In this document: one piece after another, positions 17,983 through 26,406 of the stretch
Numbering within the stretch: position 1 is the stretch's first letter
How the letters are laid out: each line of letters opens with the position of its first letter
NCBI RefSeq assembly: GCF_036195045.1
Contig: NZ_CP108100.1
Location: 3,472,001 to 3,536,000 of the forward strand
Length of the DNA: 64,000 nucleotides
DNA from: Streptomyces sp. NBC_00236
Lineage (GTDB): Bacteria; Actinomycetota; Actinomycetes; Streptomycetales; Streptomycetaceae
Direction: 5' to 3'
The notes under the pieces: generated by a model
The model's input: the letters and a program-made list of their open reading frames with translations, nothing else
What the model was told of the DNA's origin: nothing
Database searches by the model: none
Program-made: the position numbers and the translations under genes

Positions 17983-19197
17983 TTGTCCAGCAGCACTCGT
18001 GGCACCGGTGGCGCACAGCGGCCGGCCCGAAGAATCGCTCTCACAGCCGCAATTGCCGTACTCGCCGGCGCAGCGGCCTGCGCACCGTCGAGCCAGACCG
18101 GTGACGACGCCGCCCCCGGCAGCGCCGCCCCGTCCGCCGTCATCGACCCCGCGGCCGACTTCGATCTGGACGCCCTGGTGGCGGCCGCGAAGAAGGAGGG
18201 GTCGATCACCGTCTACGACAGCTCGGGCGACATCACCAAGGTCGCCACGGCCTTCACCGCCAAGTACGGCATCAAGGCGACCGGCGTGAAGAACAAGGTC
18301 GGCGACACCCTGGAGAAGATGACCAGGGAGGCACAGGCCGACAACGTCACCATCGACATGACCCTGTACGAGGACGGCCCCAGCCTCGTCGGCGAGCTGC
18401 TGCCGCAGAAGGTCGTCCACACCTGGATACCCGCGGACCTGGCGGACGGCGTCCCGGAGGCGAACCGCAGCCCGCTGCTCGTCCTGCAGAAGGCCAACGT
18501 CTGGGTGTACAACCCGAAGCTCTTCCCCAAGGGCTGCCCGGTCGACAACGTCTGGGACCTCGTGGGACCCGAGTGGAAGGGCAAGGTCGCCCTCCAGGAC
18601 CCGCTGGGCAAGCCGAACATCATCGAGTGGTTCAACCAGCTGTCCAACGGCGCCGATCAGGCCCTGCGCGATGCCCACGAGGCCGCGCACCCCGGCCAGG
18701 AGCTGAAGACCACGCAGAAGACGGCCGCCGAGGAATGGGTCGTCCAACTGGCGAAGAACTCCCCCGTCCTCACCTCCGCCGATGACGACGTGGCGGCAGC
18801 CGTGGCCTCGCCCAACCAGAAGCAGCCGCGCATCGGGCTCGTCTCCAACGCCAAGTTCCGTGACGTCGAGGAGAAGAACTACTCGATGCGGGTCTGCGAC
18901 ACGCTCAAGCCGTGGAGCGGATACCTCTACCCGAAGTACTCGGCGATCGCCACCAAGAGCAAGCACCCCAACGCCGCGAAGCTCTTCACCCACTTCGTCC
19001 TCACCGAGGAGGGCATCAGCCACGAGATGGGTGCCGGCGGGATTCCCGGCAGCACGGCGGTCAAGCAGGGCTCCTTCAGCCCGCCCGGTCTGACCGACTG
19101 GAAGAAGGAGCTGTTCACCTTCGACCCCAAGTACCTGGCGAAGGACTTCGCCGACACCGAGGCCATGCAGGACCTGTGGCGCATCAGCCACAGCTGA
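17983..19197 (+). CDS. ABC importer substrate-binding lipoprotein (AfuA/FbpA-like)
   Basis: A 404-residue extracellular binding protein with a lipobox (LAGAAAC, cysteine near residue 33) that should anchor it to the membrane. The body resembles the iron(III)/phosphonate/sugar-phosphate binding group (AfuA, FbpA, PhnS), with KKEGSITVYDSSGD at the start of the mature domain. AfuA is known to bind hexose phosphates, and the neighbours here are phosphatases and inositol enzymes. An inositol phosphate or related phosphorylated polyol is the inferred ligand. The TTG start at 17983 has GGAGG seven bases upstream. Confidence 0.8.
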   Translation: MSSSTRGTGGAQRPARRIALTAAIAVLAGAAACAPSSQTGDDAAPGSAAPSAVIDPAADFDLDALVAAAKKEGSITVYDSSGDITKVATAFTAKYGIKATGVKNKVGDTLEKMTREAQADNVTIDMTLYEDGPSLVGELLPQKVVHTWIPADLADGVPEANRSPLLVLQKANVWVYNPKLFPKGCPVDNVWDLVGPEWKGKVALQDPLGKPNIIEWFNQLSNGADQALRDAHEAAHPGQELKTTQKTAAEEWVVQLAKNSPVLTSADDDVAAAVASPNQKQPRIGLVSNAKFRDVEEKNYSMRVCDTLKPWSGYLYPKYSAIATKSKHPNAAKLFTHFVLTEEGISHEMGAGGIPGSTAVKQGSFSPPGLTDWKKELFTFDPKYLAKDFADTEAMQDLWRISHS

Positions 19198-19291
19198 CCT
19201 CCCCGGCCCCTCTCCCGTACCCCTCCTCCGGCCGGCCCGGCCTCCCCCGACGGGCCGGCCGGACCGCGCACACCTCTCCTGGAGAACGCCC

Positions 19292-21190
19292 ATGGCCGTG
19301 GCCGACCCCGACTCCGCCCCCGCCCCGTCAGCCGATCCGCCCCGCCCCTCCCCCGACCCCGCCGGGGGAGGCGGCCCGAACGGGAAGCGCGGCTCCGGAC
19401 GGCTGAACCGACTGCGCTACCGACTGAACGTGCTGCGCCACGAGCCGACCTACCTGGTCGGGGGCGTGCTCGTCCTGCTGCTCGCCTACCTCGTGGTGGC
19501 ACCGCTCGTCGCCGTGCTCTCCGACGCCGCACGGGTCCAGGTCGGCGACGACGGCAAGTCCGGGCAGTCGATCGGCGCGCTCACCGGGTACTACTTCTGG
19601 CGCGTCTTCCGCTCGCCCGTCAGCGACATCCTCTTCTGGGAGCCGCTGCGGCACACCGTGGTCGTCGCCCTCGGCGTCACGCTGCTCGCGGTGATCCTCG
19701 GCGGCGCAGCGGCCTGGCTGCTCACCCGTACCGACATACCCGGCCGCAAGTGGCTGTCGACCGCGCTGGTCGTCCCCTACATGCTGCCGTCCTGGACGTT
19801 CGCGCTGGCCTGGCTGGCCCTGTTCAAGAACGACAGCTCGGGCGGCCAGATCGGCCTGCTGGAGGCCTGGGGCGTCCACACGCCCGACTGGCTCGCCTAC
19901 GGCGCCGTCCCGATCATCATCTGTCTCGGGCTGCACTACTACCCGTTCGTCCTCCTGCTGTTCGGCAACGCACTGCGGCGCATCGACAGTCAACTGGAGG
20001 ACTCCGCACGGGTCCTGGGAGCAAAACGCGCCACCGTGCTGGGGCGGATCACGCTCCCCCTGATGCTGCCGGCCATGTCCTCGTCCGTGCTGCTGGTCTT
20101 CGGCCGCATCCTGGGCACGTTCGGTACGCCGTACATCCTGGGGCTGCCGGTCAACTACGAGTTGCTGTCGACCTCCCTGTTCCGCGCCGTCCACGACCAC
20201 CAGCAGGGCGTCACCGCCGTGCTCGCCGGCGTCATCGTGGCGATCGGCATCGTCGTGATCATCATCGACACCCGGCTGGTGCGTGAGCAGCGCCGGTTCG
20301 TGACCGTCGGCGGCAAGGGGGCGATGGACCGGATCAGTCCGCTGGGCCGCTGGCGCCCGGCCGCGCTGGGCGTCGCGCTCTCCATCTTCGCCGTGGGTGT
20401 GGTGGTCCCCGTCGCCACCCTGGCGCTGTCCACCGTCAGCAAGACGCCCGGGGTGTTCAGCCTCGACAACTTCACGCTCAAGTACTGGATCGGCGAGCAC
20501 ATCGCGGGCGCCCCCGGCTTCCCGCACGGAGTACTGCGCGGCACCCAGCTGTGGGACGCCGCCTGGAACAGCCTGCGCATCGTCGGGCTGGCCTCGCTGA
20601 TCTGCGGGGCCGTCGGGCTGCTGATCGGTTACGTCGTCGTCCGCTCGGGCGGCAGCAGGATGGGCACCGCGCTGCGCCAGATCAGCTTCCTGCCCTACAT
20701 GGTCCCCGGCATCGCCTTCGCCGCCGCGTTCCTCACCCTGTTCGCCGTACAGCGGGGGCCCGTTCCGGCCCTGTACGGCTCGATCACCCTGCTCGTCATC
20801 GTGCTCGCCGTGACCCATCTCCCGTACTCCTCGCGGTCGGGCATCAGCGCCATGATGCAGCTCGGACCGGAGCCGGAGGAGGCCGCGCAGGTGACCGGCG
20901 CCGGCTGGTTCACCCGCATGCGCAAGGTGGTCATCCCCATCCAGCGCGGGGCCCTGGTGACCGGCGTGGTGCTCCCGTTCATCTCCGGGCTCAAGGAGCT
21001 CAGCATCGTGATCATGCTGACCACGACGGGCACCCAGCTGCTCACCACGCTCTCCATCAACCTCGTGGACTACGCCTACGACCAGATGGCGAACGCGGTG
21101 GTGCTCGTCATCTCGCTGATCTCCTTCCTCGCCACGTACCTGACCCAACGCCTGACCAGGACGAACCTGTCCTCGGGACTCGGAGGCTGA
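19292..21190 (+). CDS. ABC importer permease, two fused MetI-type domains
   Basis: A 632-residue permease with about twelve membrane segments. Two binding-protein-dependent transport domains are fused, as in FbpB/AfuB. The EAA-loop signatures are ARVLGAKRATVLGRITLPLM in the first half and AAQVTGAGWFTRMRKVVIPI in the second. A hydrophilic, proline-rich N-terminal tail of about 45 residues precedes the first helix. It lies 94 bases after the binding protein and four bases before the ATPase. Confidence 0.9.
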   Translation: MAVADPDSAPAPSADPPRPSPDPAGGGGPNGKRGSGRLNRLRYRLNVLRHEPTYLVGGVLVLLLAYLVVAPLVAVLSDAARVQVGDDGKSGQSIGALTGYYFWRVFRSPVSDILFWEPLRHTVVVALGVTLLAVILGGAAAWLLTRTDIPGRKWLSTALVVPYMLPSWTFALAWLALFKNDSSGGQIGLLEAWGVHTPDWLAYGAVPIIICLGLHYYPFVLLLFGNALRRIDSQLEDSARVLGAKRATVLGRITLPLMLPAMSSSVLLVFGRILGTFGTPYILGLPVNYELLSTSLFRAVHDHQQGVTAVLAGVIVAIGIVVIIIDTRLVREQRRFVTVGGKGAMDRISPLGRWRPAALGVALSIFAVGVVVPVATLALSTVSKTPGVFSLDNFTLKYWIGEHIAGAPGFPHGVLRGTQLWDAAWNSLRIVGLASLICGAVGLLIGYVVVRSGGSRMGTALRQISFLPYMVPGIAFAAAFLTLFAVQRGPVPALYGSITLLVIVLAVTHLPYSSRSGISAMMQLGPEPEEAAQVTGAGWFTRMRKVVIPIQRGALVTGVVLPFISGLKELSIVIMLTTTGTQLLTTLSINLVDYAYDQMANAVVLVISLISFLATYLTQRLTRTNLSSGLGG

Positions 21191-21194
21191 CGCC

Positions 21195-22346
21195 ATGCCC
21201 ACCATTGCGCTCACCGCGGTGCGGAAGAGCTACGGCTCCCATCCCCCCGCCATCGACAATCTCGACCTGGAGATCCCCGACGGGTCCTTCACCTGTCTGC
21301 TCGGCCCGTCCGGCTGCGGAAAGACCACGACACTGCGCATGATCGCGGGCCTGGAGCACCTCGACGCCGGCTCCATCGAGGTCGGTGGCCGGGTCCGGGA
21401 CAGCGTGGAACAGGGCGTGTTCGTGCCGCCCGAGGAACGGGGCATGGGACTGGTCTTCCAGAACTACGCCCTGTGGCCGCATCTGACGGTGGCGAAGAAC
21501 GTCGAGTTCGGCCTGCGGGTCCGCAAGGTCCGCCCGGCCGAGCGGGCCGAACGCACGCTGAAGGCCCTGAAGATGATGCAGATCGACTGGGCCGCCGACC
21601 GCTATCCCGCCCAGCTCTCCGGTGGCCAGCAGCAACGCGTGTCGCTGGCCCGCATGCTCGTCATCAACCCCGAAGTGCTGCTCCTGGACGAGCCGTTGTC
21701 CAATCTGGACGCCCAGCTCCGGCTGGAGATGCGGGCCGAGCTGAAACGGCTCCACGACGAGACGGGCCACACCATCGTCTTCGTCACCCACGACCAGCTG
21801 GAGGCCATGACGATGGCCACCCACGTGGTCGTGATGAACAAGGGGGAGGTACAGCAGCTCGCCCCGCCCCTGGAGGTCTACCACCGCCCGGCCAACACGT
21901 TCGTGGCCCAGTTCGTCGGCAGCCCTCCGATGAACCTCTTCGACGTCGGGACCGACGACGACGGCCCGTTCCGCGGTGGCGTCCACGACCGCATCGTGGC
22001 CGAACGCCCCGCACTCAACCGGCGGTTGCGCACCGTGGGCGTCCGCCCGGAGGCGATACGTCTCGCCGCCCGGCCCGCGTCCCCCGGCCCCGCGCCGGAC
22101 GGCGTCCTGGAGTTCGACGCCACCGTCACCACCGTGCTGCCGACCGGCTCCAGCACCACGGTGTCGCTGGACGCGGCGGACACCGAGCTGTACCTGGTGT
22201 CCTTCAAGGCCGTGACCGCCGCCCCCGGTGACACCGTCCGCTGCTCCGTGGACCTGAGCGACCTGCATCTGTTCGACAGCGACGGGGCCAGGCTCCCGGA
22301 GCCCTCGGCCGTCCCCGCGCCCTCCAAGGAGTACACCGCACCGTGA
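21195..22346 (+). CDS. ABC importer ATPase
   Basis: A 383-residue nucleotide-binding subunit. Walker A is GPSGCGKTT (near residue 37), the signature is LSGGQQQRVSLARM, Walker B is EVLLLDEPLSNLD, and the switch histidine is in VTHDQLEAM. The C-terminal 140 residues form a TOBE-type regulatory domain, as in sugar and FbpC-type importers. Its stop overlaps the GTG of the first HAD phosphatase, so the phosphatases are translated with the importer. Confidence 0.95.
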   Translation: MPTIALTAVRKSYGSHPPAIDNLDLEIPDGSFTCLLGPSGCGKTTTLRMIAGLEHLDAGSIEVGGRVRDSVEQGVFVPPEERGMGLVFQNYALWPHLTVAKNVEFGLRVRKVRPAERAERTLKALKMMQIDWAADRYPAQLSGGQQQRVSLARMLVINPEVLLLDEPLSNLDAQLRLEMRAELKRLHDETGHTIVFVTHDQLEAMTMATHVVVMNKGEVQQLAPPLEVYHRPANTFVAQFVGSPPMNLFDVGTDDDGPFRGGVHDRIVAERPALNRRLRTVGVRPEAIRLAARPASPGPAPDGVLEFDATVTTVLPTGSSTTVSLDAADTELYLVSFKAVTAAPGDTVRCSVDLSDLHLFDSDGARLPEPSAVPAPSKEYTAP

Positions 22347-23140
22347 ACCAGCTGATCCGCCCCGCAGCCCTGCTGCTCGACTTCGGTGGAGTCGTCGTCG
22401 CCACCACCAACCGCCCGTCCTGGCCGCAGGAGCTGGCCGGCGAGCTGCACCACGACCTCATGGCCGCGGGCTGCCACGAGCTGACGCACGACGACATCGT
22501 CAGCGACCTCAAGGCGGCGGCCGTGGCCGACTCGCACTGGAAGAACGCGATGTCCCGGCCGGCCGCGCCCGTCGAGATGACCGCCCACCGCTACTGGACG
22601 GAGTTCGTCGCCGCCGACTGGCCCCCGGCCGCCCGCGCCTTCGTCACCGCCCACGCCCAGGTGCTCTGCCACCGCCAGGGAGAGCTTCGCCAGGACCGCG
22701 AGACACGGGCCGGCACGGTCGAACTCCTGGACGCCGCCGACCGGTTCGGGATTCCGGCCGCCGTCGTCTCCAACGCGCTGAGCGGCTCCGTGCACCGCGA
22801 CTACCTGCGGAACACCGGCCTGGACAAGCGGCTGGCCCTCCAGGTCTACAGCGACGAGGCGGGCGTCCGTAAGCCCAACCCGGAGATGATCCACCTCGCG
22901 GCCAGGGCCCTGGACGTCCCCGCCGCCCGGACCTGGTACGTCGGCGACAACTTCGACCGGGACGTGCTCTGCGGGCGCCGGGCGGGCGTCGGCGCGACCG
23001 TCCTGATGGAGGCCCGCGGCACGTACGAGCGCCCGTACGTGGTCCGGGCCGAGCCGGATGCCGTGGTCGCCGACCCGTACGGACTCCGCGACCTGCTGAC
23101 CTCCGCGTGTGCACAGCCGGGGCCGGACGATGGAGCGTAG
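22343..23140 (+). CDS. HAD-family phosphatase, importer-linked copy 1
   Basis: A 265-residue HAD subfamily I protein. Motif I is LLLDFGGVVV, with glycine at the second acidic position as in YihX-like and epoxide-hydrolase N-terminal phosphatases. Motif II is in AVVSNAL, the motif III lysine in VRKPNPEM, and motif IV in YVGDNFDRD. The GTG start overlaps the ATPase stop. It is a paralogue of the next gene and probably removes phosphate from an imported substrate. Confidence 0.82.
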   Translation: MNQLIRPAALLLDFGGVVVATTNRPSWPQELAGELHHDLMAAGCHELTHDDIVSDLKAAAVADSHWKNAMSRPAAPVEMTAHRYWTEFVAADWPPAARAFVTAHAQVLCHRQGELRQDRETRAGTVELLDAADRFGIPAAVVSNALSGSVHRDYLRNTGLDKRLALQVYSDEAGVRKPNPEMIHLAARALDVPAARTWYVGDNFDRDVLCGRRAGVGATVLMEARGTYERPYVVRAEPDAVVADPYGLRDLLTSACAQPGPDDGA

Positions 23141-23939
23141 CCCCGGCACGCGCGGCGGCCCGCCCCGCGCCCTGCTCCTGGACCACGGCGGCGTCCTGGT
23201 CCGTTCGGTCAAACGCCCCGAGCGGCTGCCCGCCTTCGCCGACCAGGTACTCGCCCTCGCCGGCGGGCTGACCGGCCTCGACCGGGAGCGCGTGCTCCAC
23301 GACATCCGGGCCGGCCGGGCCGCGTACGGGAACTGGAAGAACGGCAGCGCCCGCTCCACCGCCCCGCGCGAGGTCACCCACCGGGAGCTGTGGGCGGAGT
23401 TCATCGCGGCGGACTGGCCGGGCCCGGCCCGCGCGGCCGTGACGGCCGAGGCGACCGGGCTGTGCCGCGCCCTGGTCCTCGCCGAGAGCGACAAGGCCCA
23501 CGCCCCCGCCATGACCGACGTGCTCCTCCTCTGCAAGGCGCACGGCATCCGCACCGGCATCGTCAGCAACACCCTGGTCGGCGCGCTCAACCGTGAGATG
23601 GCGGCGGCCGCGGGCATCGCACCCCACCTCGGCGTGCAGGTCTACTCGGACGAGACCGGACACCGCAAACCCGGCCCGGAGTTGCTCCTGCTGGCGGCCC
23701 GGGCGCTCGGCACGGACCCGGCGGACTGCTGGTACGTGGGCGACAACTACGACCGCGACGTGGTGTGCGGAATCCGGGCGGGGGTCGGACGCACGGTCCT
23801 GATGCGCCCCGAGGACCGCCTCGACCCCACCGCCCACCCGCAGCCCGACACCGTCGTCCACGACGGCGAAGGGCTCCTGGAACTCCTCCGTTCCGCACTG
23901 ACCGGGCCCGACACGACCGAGCGACGGGACCACACATGA
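23130..23939 (+). CDS. HAD-family phosphatase, importer-linked copy 2
   Basis: A 269-residue paralogue of the preceding protein. Shared features are the LLLDHGGVLV motif I, a W-K-N-(G/A) cap segment followed by EFI/VAADWP, the GIVSNTLVG motif II and the DCWYVGDNYDRDV motif IV. The two copies probably arose by tandem duplication. The ATG at 23130 overlaps the first copy by 11 bases. The last codons run into a five-unit 32-bp repeat. Confidence 0.82.
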   Translation: MERSPGTRGGPPRALLLDHGGVLVRSVKRPERLPAFADQVLALAGGLTGLDRERVLHDIRAGRAAYGNWKNGSARSTAPREVTHRELWAEFIAADWPGPARAAVTAEATGLCRALVLAESDKAHAPAMTDVLLLCKAHGIRTGIVSNTLVGALNREMAAAAGIAPHLGVQVYSDETGHRKPGPELLLLAARALGTDPADCWYVGDNYDRDVVCGIRAGVGRTVLMRPEDRLDPTAHPQPDTVVHDGEGLLELLRSALTGPDTTERRDHT

Positions 23940-24078
23940 ACGACACGGCCGAGCAGCGCAACCGCACACGCACGACCGGGCCGAGCAGCGGGACCGCACA
24001 TGAACGAGACCGCCGAGCGACGGGACCACACGTGAACGAGACCGCCGACCGAGGGGACCTCGCATGACCGAGACCGAA
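23919..24078 (+). repeat. Five tandem 32-bp units that duplicate a translation start
   Basis: Units start at 23919, 23951, 23983, 24015 and 24047. Units 1, 3 and 4 share the pattern GAGCRRCGGGACC followed by CACRTGAACGA, that is, a purine-rich ribosome-site-like stretch plus an ATG or GTG. Unit 2 is degenerate; unit 5 contains the real ATG of the inositol-monophosphatase gene. The unit length leaves a remainder of two when divided by three, so successive starts fall in different frames. Confidence 0.88.
23936..24067 (+). CDS. 43-codon open frame made of the 32-bp repeats
   Basis: This frame starts at an ATG overlapping the stop of HAD copy 2 and ends in a TGA overlapping the ATG of the inositol-monophosphatase gene, so it could pass ribosomes from one gene to the next. 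The peptide is threonine- and arginine-rich, without a recognisable fold. It is probably a by-product of repeat expansion rather than a selected protein. Confidence 0.3.
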   Translation: MNDTAEQRNRTRTTGPSSGTAHERDRRATGPHVNETADRGDLA

Positions 24079-24894
24079 GAACTCTCCGCCCACCTGCGCA
24101 CGGTGGCGGTGGAGGCCGCGCTCGCCGTCGCACCCGACCTGCGGGCGGCGTTCCGCGGCCGGATGGACGTGGAGTTCAAGCGCGACGAGCACGACCCCGT
24201 GACCGAGCACGACCGGCGCGCCGAGGAACGCATCCGGCACGCCCTGCTCGGCAAGGTGCCCGACAGCACGGTCATCGGCGAGGAGGGCGGCCGCGAGGAC
24301 GGCAGCGGCAGCGTCTCCTGGTACGTCGACCCGATCGACGGCACCGCGAACTTCGCCCACGGCCTGGCGTTCTTCTGCACCGCGATCGGCGCCGTCATCG
24401 ACGGCCGCCCGGTGGCCGCCGCCGTGGTGGACCCGATCGCGGGCCACGTCTTCTCCGCCGACCTCTCCGGCGCCTGGCTGGGCGACCGCCCGCTGGAGTC
24501 GACGGGCACGACGGACGAGTCCCGGGCCCTGCTCATCACGGGCTTCCCCAACAGCAGGGAGCTCGCGTCCGGTGACCCCGAGTCTCCGGTGCGGTTCGCC
24601 GGCCTCGTCTCCCGCTACGGCACCGTCCGCCGCACGGGCAGCGCCGCCCTCACCCTCGCCCACGTGGCCGCGGGCTGGTGCGACGCGGCGCTCGGCACGA
24701 CGGTCAACGCGTGGGACATCTGCGCCGCCCATATGCTCGTCGACCGGGCGGGCGGCACGTACGTCCCGTTCGGCGGGGCCCCCGGCTGGGACCAGCCCTG
24801 CTACGTGGCGCACACCCGCGACCTGGAGCCCACCGCGCTAAGGGAGTTCACCACCTGGTACACCGGCCGGGCCGCCTCCGGGGCGAACGGATGA
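24064..24894 (+). CDS. Inositol monophosphatase-family enzyme
   Basis: A 276-residue magnesium-dependent phosphatase of the IMPase/SuhB fold. The metal and active-site motifs are present: VIGEEGG, YVDPIDGTANFAHG (the D-P-I-D-G-T signature) and the C-terminal NAWDICAAH. In this operon the obvious role is release of free myo-inositol from inositol phosphates brought in by the importer, which would feed IolG. It could also act on another phosphorylated polyol. Its ATG lies in the last 32-bp repeat unit. Confidence 0.9.
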   Translation: MTETEELSAHLRTVAVEAALAVAPDLRAAFRGRMDVEFKRDEHDPVTEHDRRAEERIRHALLGKVPDSTVIGEEGGREDGSGSVSWYVDPIDGTANFAHGLAFFCTAIGAVIDGRPVAAAVVDPIAGHVFSADLSGAWLGDRPLESTGTTDESRALLITGFPNSRELASGDPESPVRFAGLVSRYGTVRRTGSAALTLAHVAAGWCDAALGTTVNAWDICAAHMLVDRAGGTYVPFGGAPGWDQPCYVAHTRDLEPTALREFTTWYTGRAASGANG

Positions 24895-25709
24895 CCGCCC
24901 CCCGCGCCGCCGGCCTGAGCCACTCCTGGATCGTCACCGACCTGGACGGCACCCTCGTCGACCGCGACCTCCGCCTCGTCCCCCGCAGCGTCGAGGCGCT
25001 CAACCGCTACCGGGACCGCGGCGGCACGGTCTTCATCGCCACCGGCCGCAACGAGCAGTCCGCCACCCCGTACCACCGGGAACTCGGCCTGGACACCCCG
25101 ATGATCCTCTACAACGGTGCCCGCATCACCGGCCCCCGCACCGGCGACCACCTCCTGGACCTGGACCTGGGCCCCCTCTGGCCCCATCTCCGGGACCTGG
25201 TGGTGCCCGCGCTCCCCGAGGGCGTGGGCGCGGTCGCCTTCAGCGGCAGCGACGCCCACATCCTGCGCGACGCCCCCGCCCTGACGGACTACGCCCGCCG
25301 CGACCGCATCGCGCTGCTGCCCGGCCCGCCGGACGGACCGCCCACGAAGGTGATGCTGATCTCCGACGGCCGGGACCCGGCGCCCCTGGCCGACTCGGTG
25401 CTCCGCCACTGCCCGGACGCCCTGCTCGTCCAGTCGGAGGACACGTACCTGGAGGTCCTGCCCCCCGGCGCCGGCAAGGAGGCCGCGCTACGGGAACTGG
25501 CCGCCCGCTACGGCATGGACCTCGCCCGGATCGCCGCCATCGGGGACAACCCCAACGACACCGGCATGATCCGCCTCGCGGGCCTCGGCGCGGCGGTCGG
25601 CGACGGCCATCCCCAGGTCCTGAAAGCCGCGGACATCGTGGTGGCACCCTGCTCCGAGGGGGCGGTGGCCGACCTGGTGGGGCGCATCCTGGACGGCCCA
25701 CTGCCATGA
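24891..25709 (+). CDS. Cof-type HAD-IIB phosphatase
   Basis: A 272-residue HAD subfamily IIB protein. Motif I is VTDLDGTLVD, motif II ATGRN, and motifs III/IV lie in KEAALRELA...IAAIGDNPNDTGMIRLAG. Its ATG overlaps the stop of the inositol-monophosphatase gene. It is the last gene of the importer operon, and the third HAD phosphatase in it. The substrate is inferred to be a phosphorylated sugar or polyol. Confidence 0.88.
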   Translation: MTAPRAAGLSHSWIVTDLDGTLVDRDLRLVPRSVEALNRYRDRGGTVFIATGRNEQSATPYHRELGLDTPMILYNGARITGPRTGDHLLDLDLGPLWPHLRDLVVPALPEGVGAVAFSGSDAHILRDAPALTDYARRDRIALLPGPPDGPPTKVMLISDGRDPAPLADSVLRHCPDALLVQSEDTYLEVLPPGAGKEAALRELAARYGMDLARIAAIGDNPNDTGMIRLAGLGAAVGDGHPQVLKAADIVVAPCSEGAVADLVGRILDGPLP

Positions 25710-25716
25710 CGATCCC

Positions 25717-25735
25717 GGCCCCGCGCGTCGGGGCG
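25717..25735. terminator. Hairpin at the end of the importer operon
   Basis: A GGCCCCG / CGGGGC stem with a five-base loop lies between the convergent HAD and SRPBCC genes. Confidence 0.45.
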
Positions 25736-25749
25736 GACCGGGGCGCACG

Positions 25750-26355
25750 TCACTCACGCCCCAACGCCTCGACCCGCCGGGCCAGCGCCTCGTTCATCGC
25801 ACGGAACTGCGGCAGCGTGTCGTTCCTCAACCTCCCCTCGTAGAACGGCACCGCGACCCCGGTGAAGGACTCGCTCTGGGTGAGGCGGACCCGGCCGCCC
25901 CCGATCTCCTCGATCACGAACCGGTGCTCCCCGTCCGCGATCCAGCCGGGCCCCATCTTCCCGAGCCACCGCAGCTCCCGGCCCGGCTCCAGGGTCAGGA
26001 CTTCCGGGGTGAAGGTGCTGTCCCCGGTCCTGTCGCGCATCACGTTGCGCAGGGTCGCGCCCTCTTCGAGGCGGCCGCCCTCCGACGTCACCCGCGCCGA
26101 GATGAGGAACGGGTTCCACTGCGGATAGGCGGGCAGGTCGGTCAGCACCTGCCAGACCTCGTCGGGTGACGCCTCCATCTCGATGGAGGTGGTCAGCCGG
26201 ACGGGGTGGGTGTTGCTCCACACCGTGTACCCGCCGAGCAGGGCGACGAGCGCCGCCCCCGCTCCGAGGAGTACGCGACGCCTGCGGCGCCGGGGGGGAA
26301 CGGGAGCCGGATCCGTGGGTCCAGCGGTCGGAGCGGACGGTAAGGCGCGGGTCAT
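25750..26355 (-). CDS. Membrane-anchored SRPBCC-family protein
   Basis: A 201-residue protein. A proline/arginine-rich cytoplasmic tail and one membrane helix (residues about 28-46) precede an SRPBCC (START-like) lipid- or hydrophobic-ligand-binding domain, with EMEASPDEVWQVLTDLPAYP and WNPFLISARV typical of polyketide-cyclase-like members. It follows the TetR gene with a 51-base gap in the same direction and is probably co-regulated by it. Confidence 0.8.
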   Translation of the reverse strand: MTRALPSAPTAGPTDPAPVPPRRRRRRVLLGAGAALVALLGGYTVWSNTHPVRLTTSIEMEASPDEVWQVLTDLPAYPQWNPFLISARVTSEGGRLEEGATLRNVMRDRTGDSTFTPEVLTLEPGRELRWLGKMGPGWIADGEHRFVIEEIGGGRVRLTQSESFTGVAVPFYEGRLRNDTLPQFRAMNEALARRVEALGRE

Positions 26356-26406
26356 CGTCGTACTTCCTCTCGTCAGGGGGTTACTCGGTCCGGGGCCCGG
26401 CCCGCC

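Noticed and set aside
23919..24078. The 32-bp direct repeats as a CRISPR array
   Set aside because: Units are immediately adjacent with no spacers and contain start codons; no cas gene is nearby.
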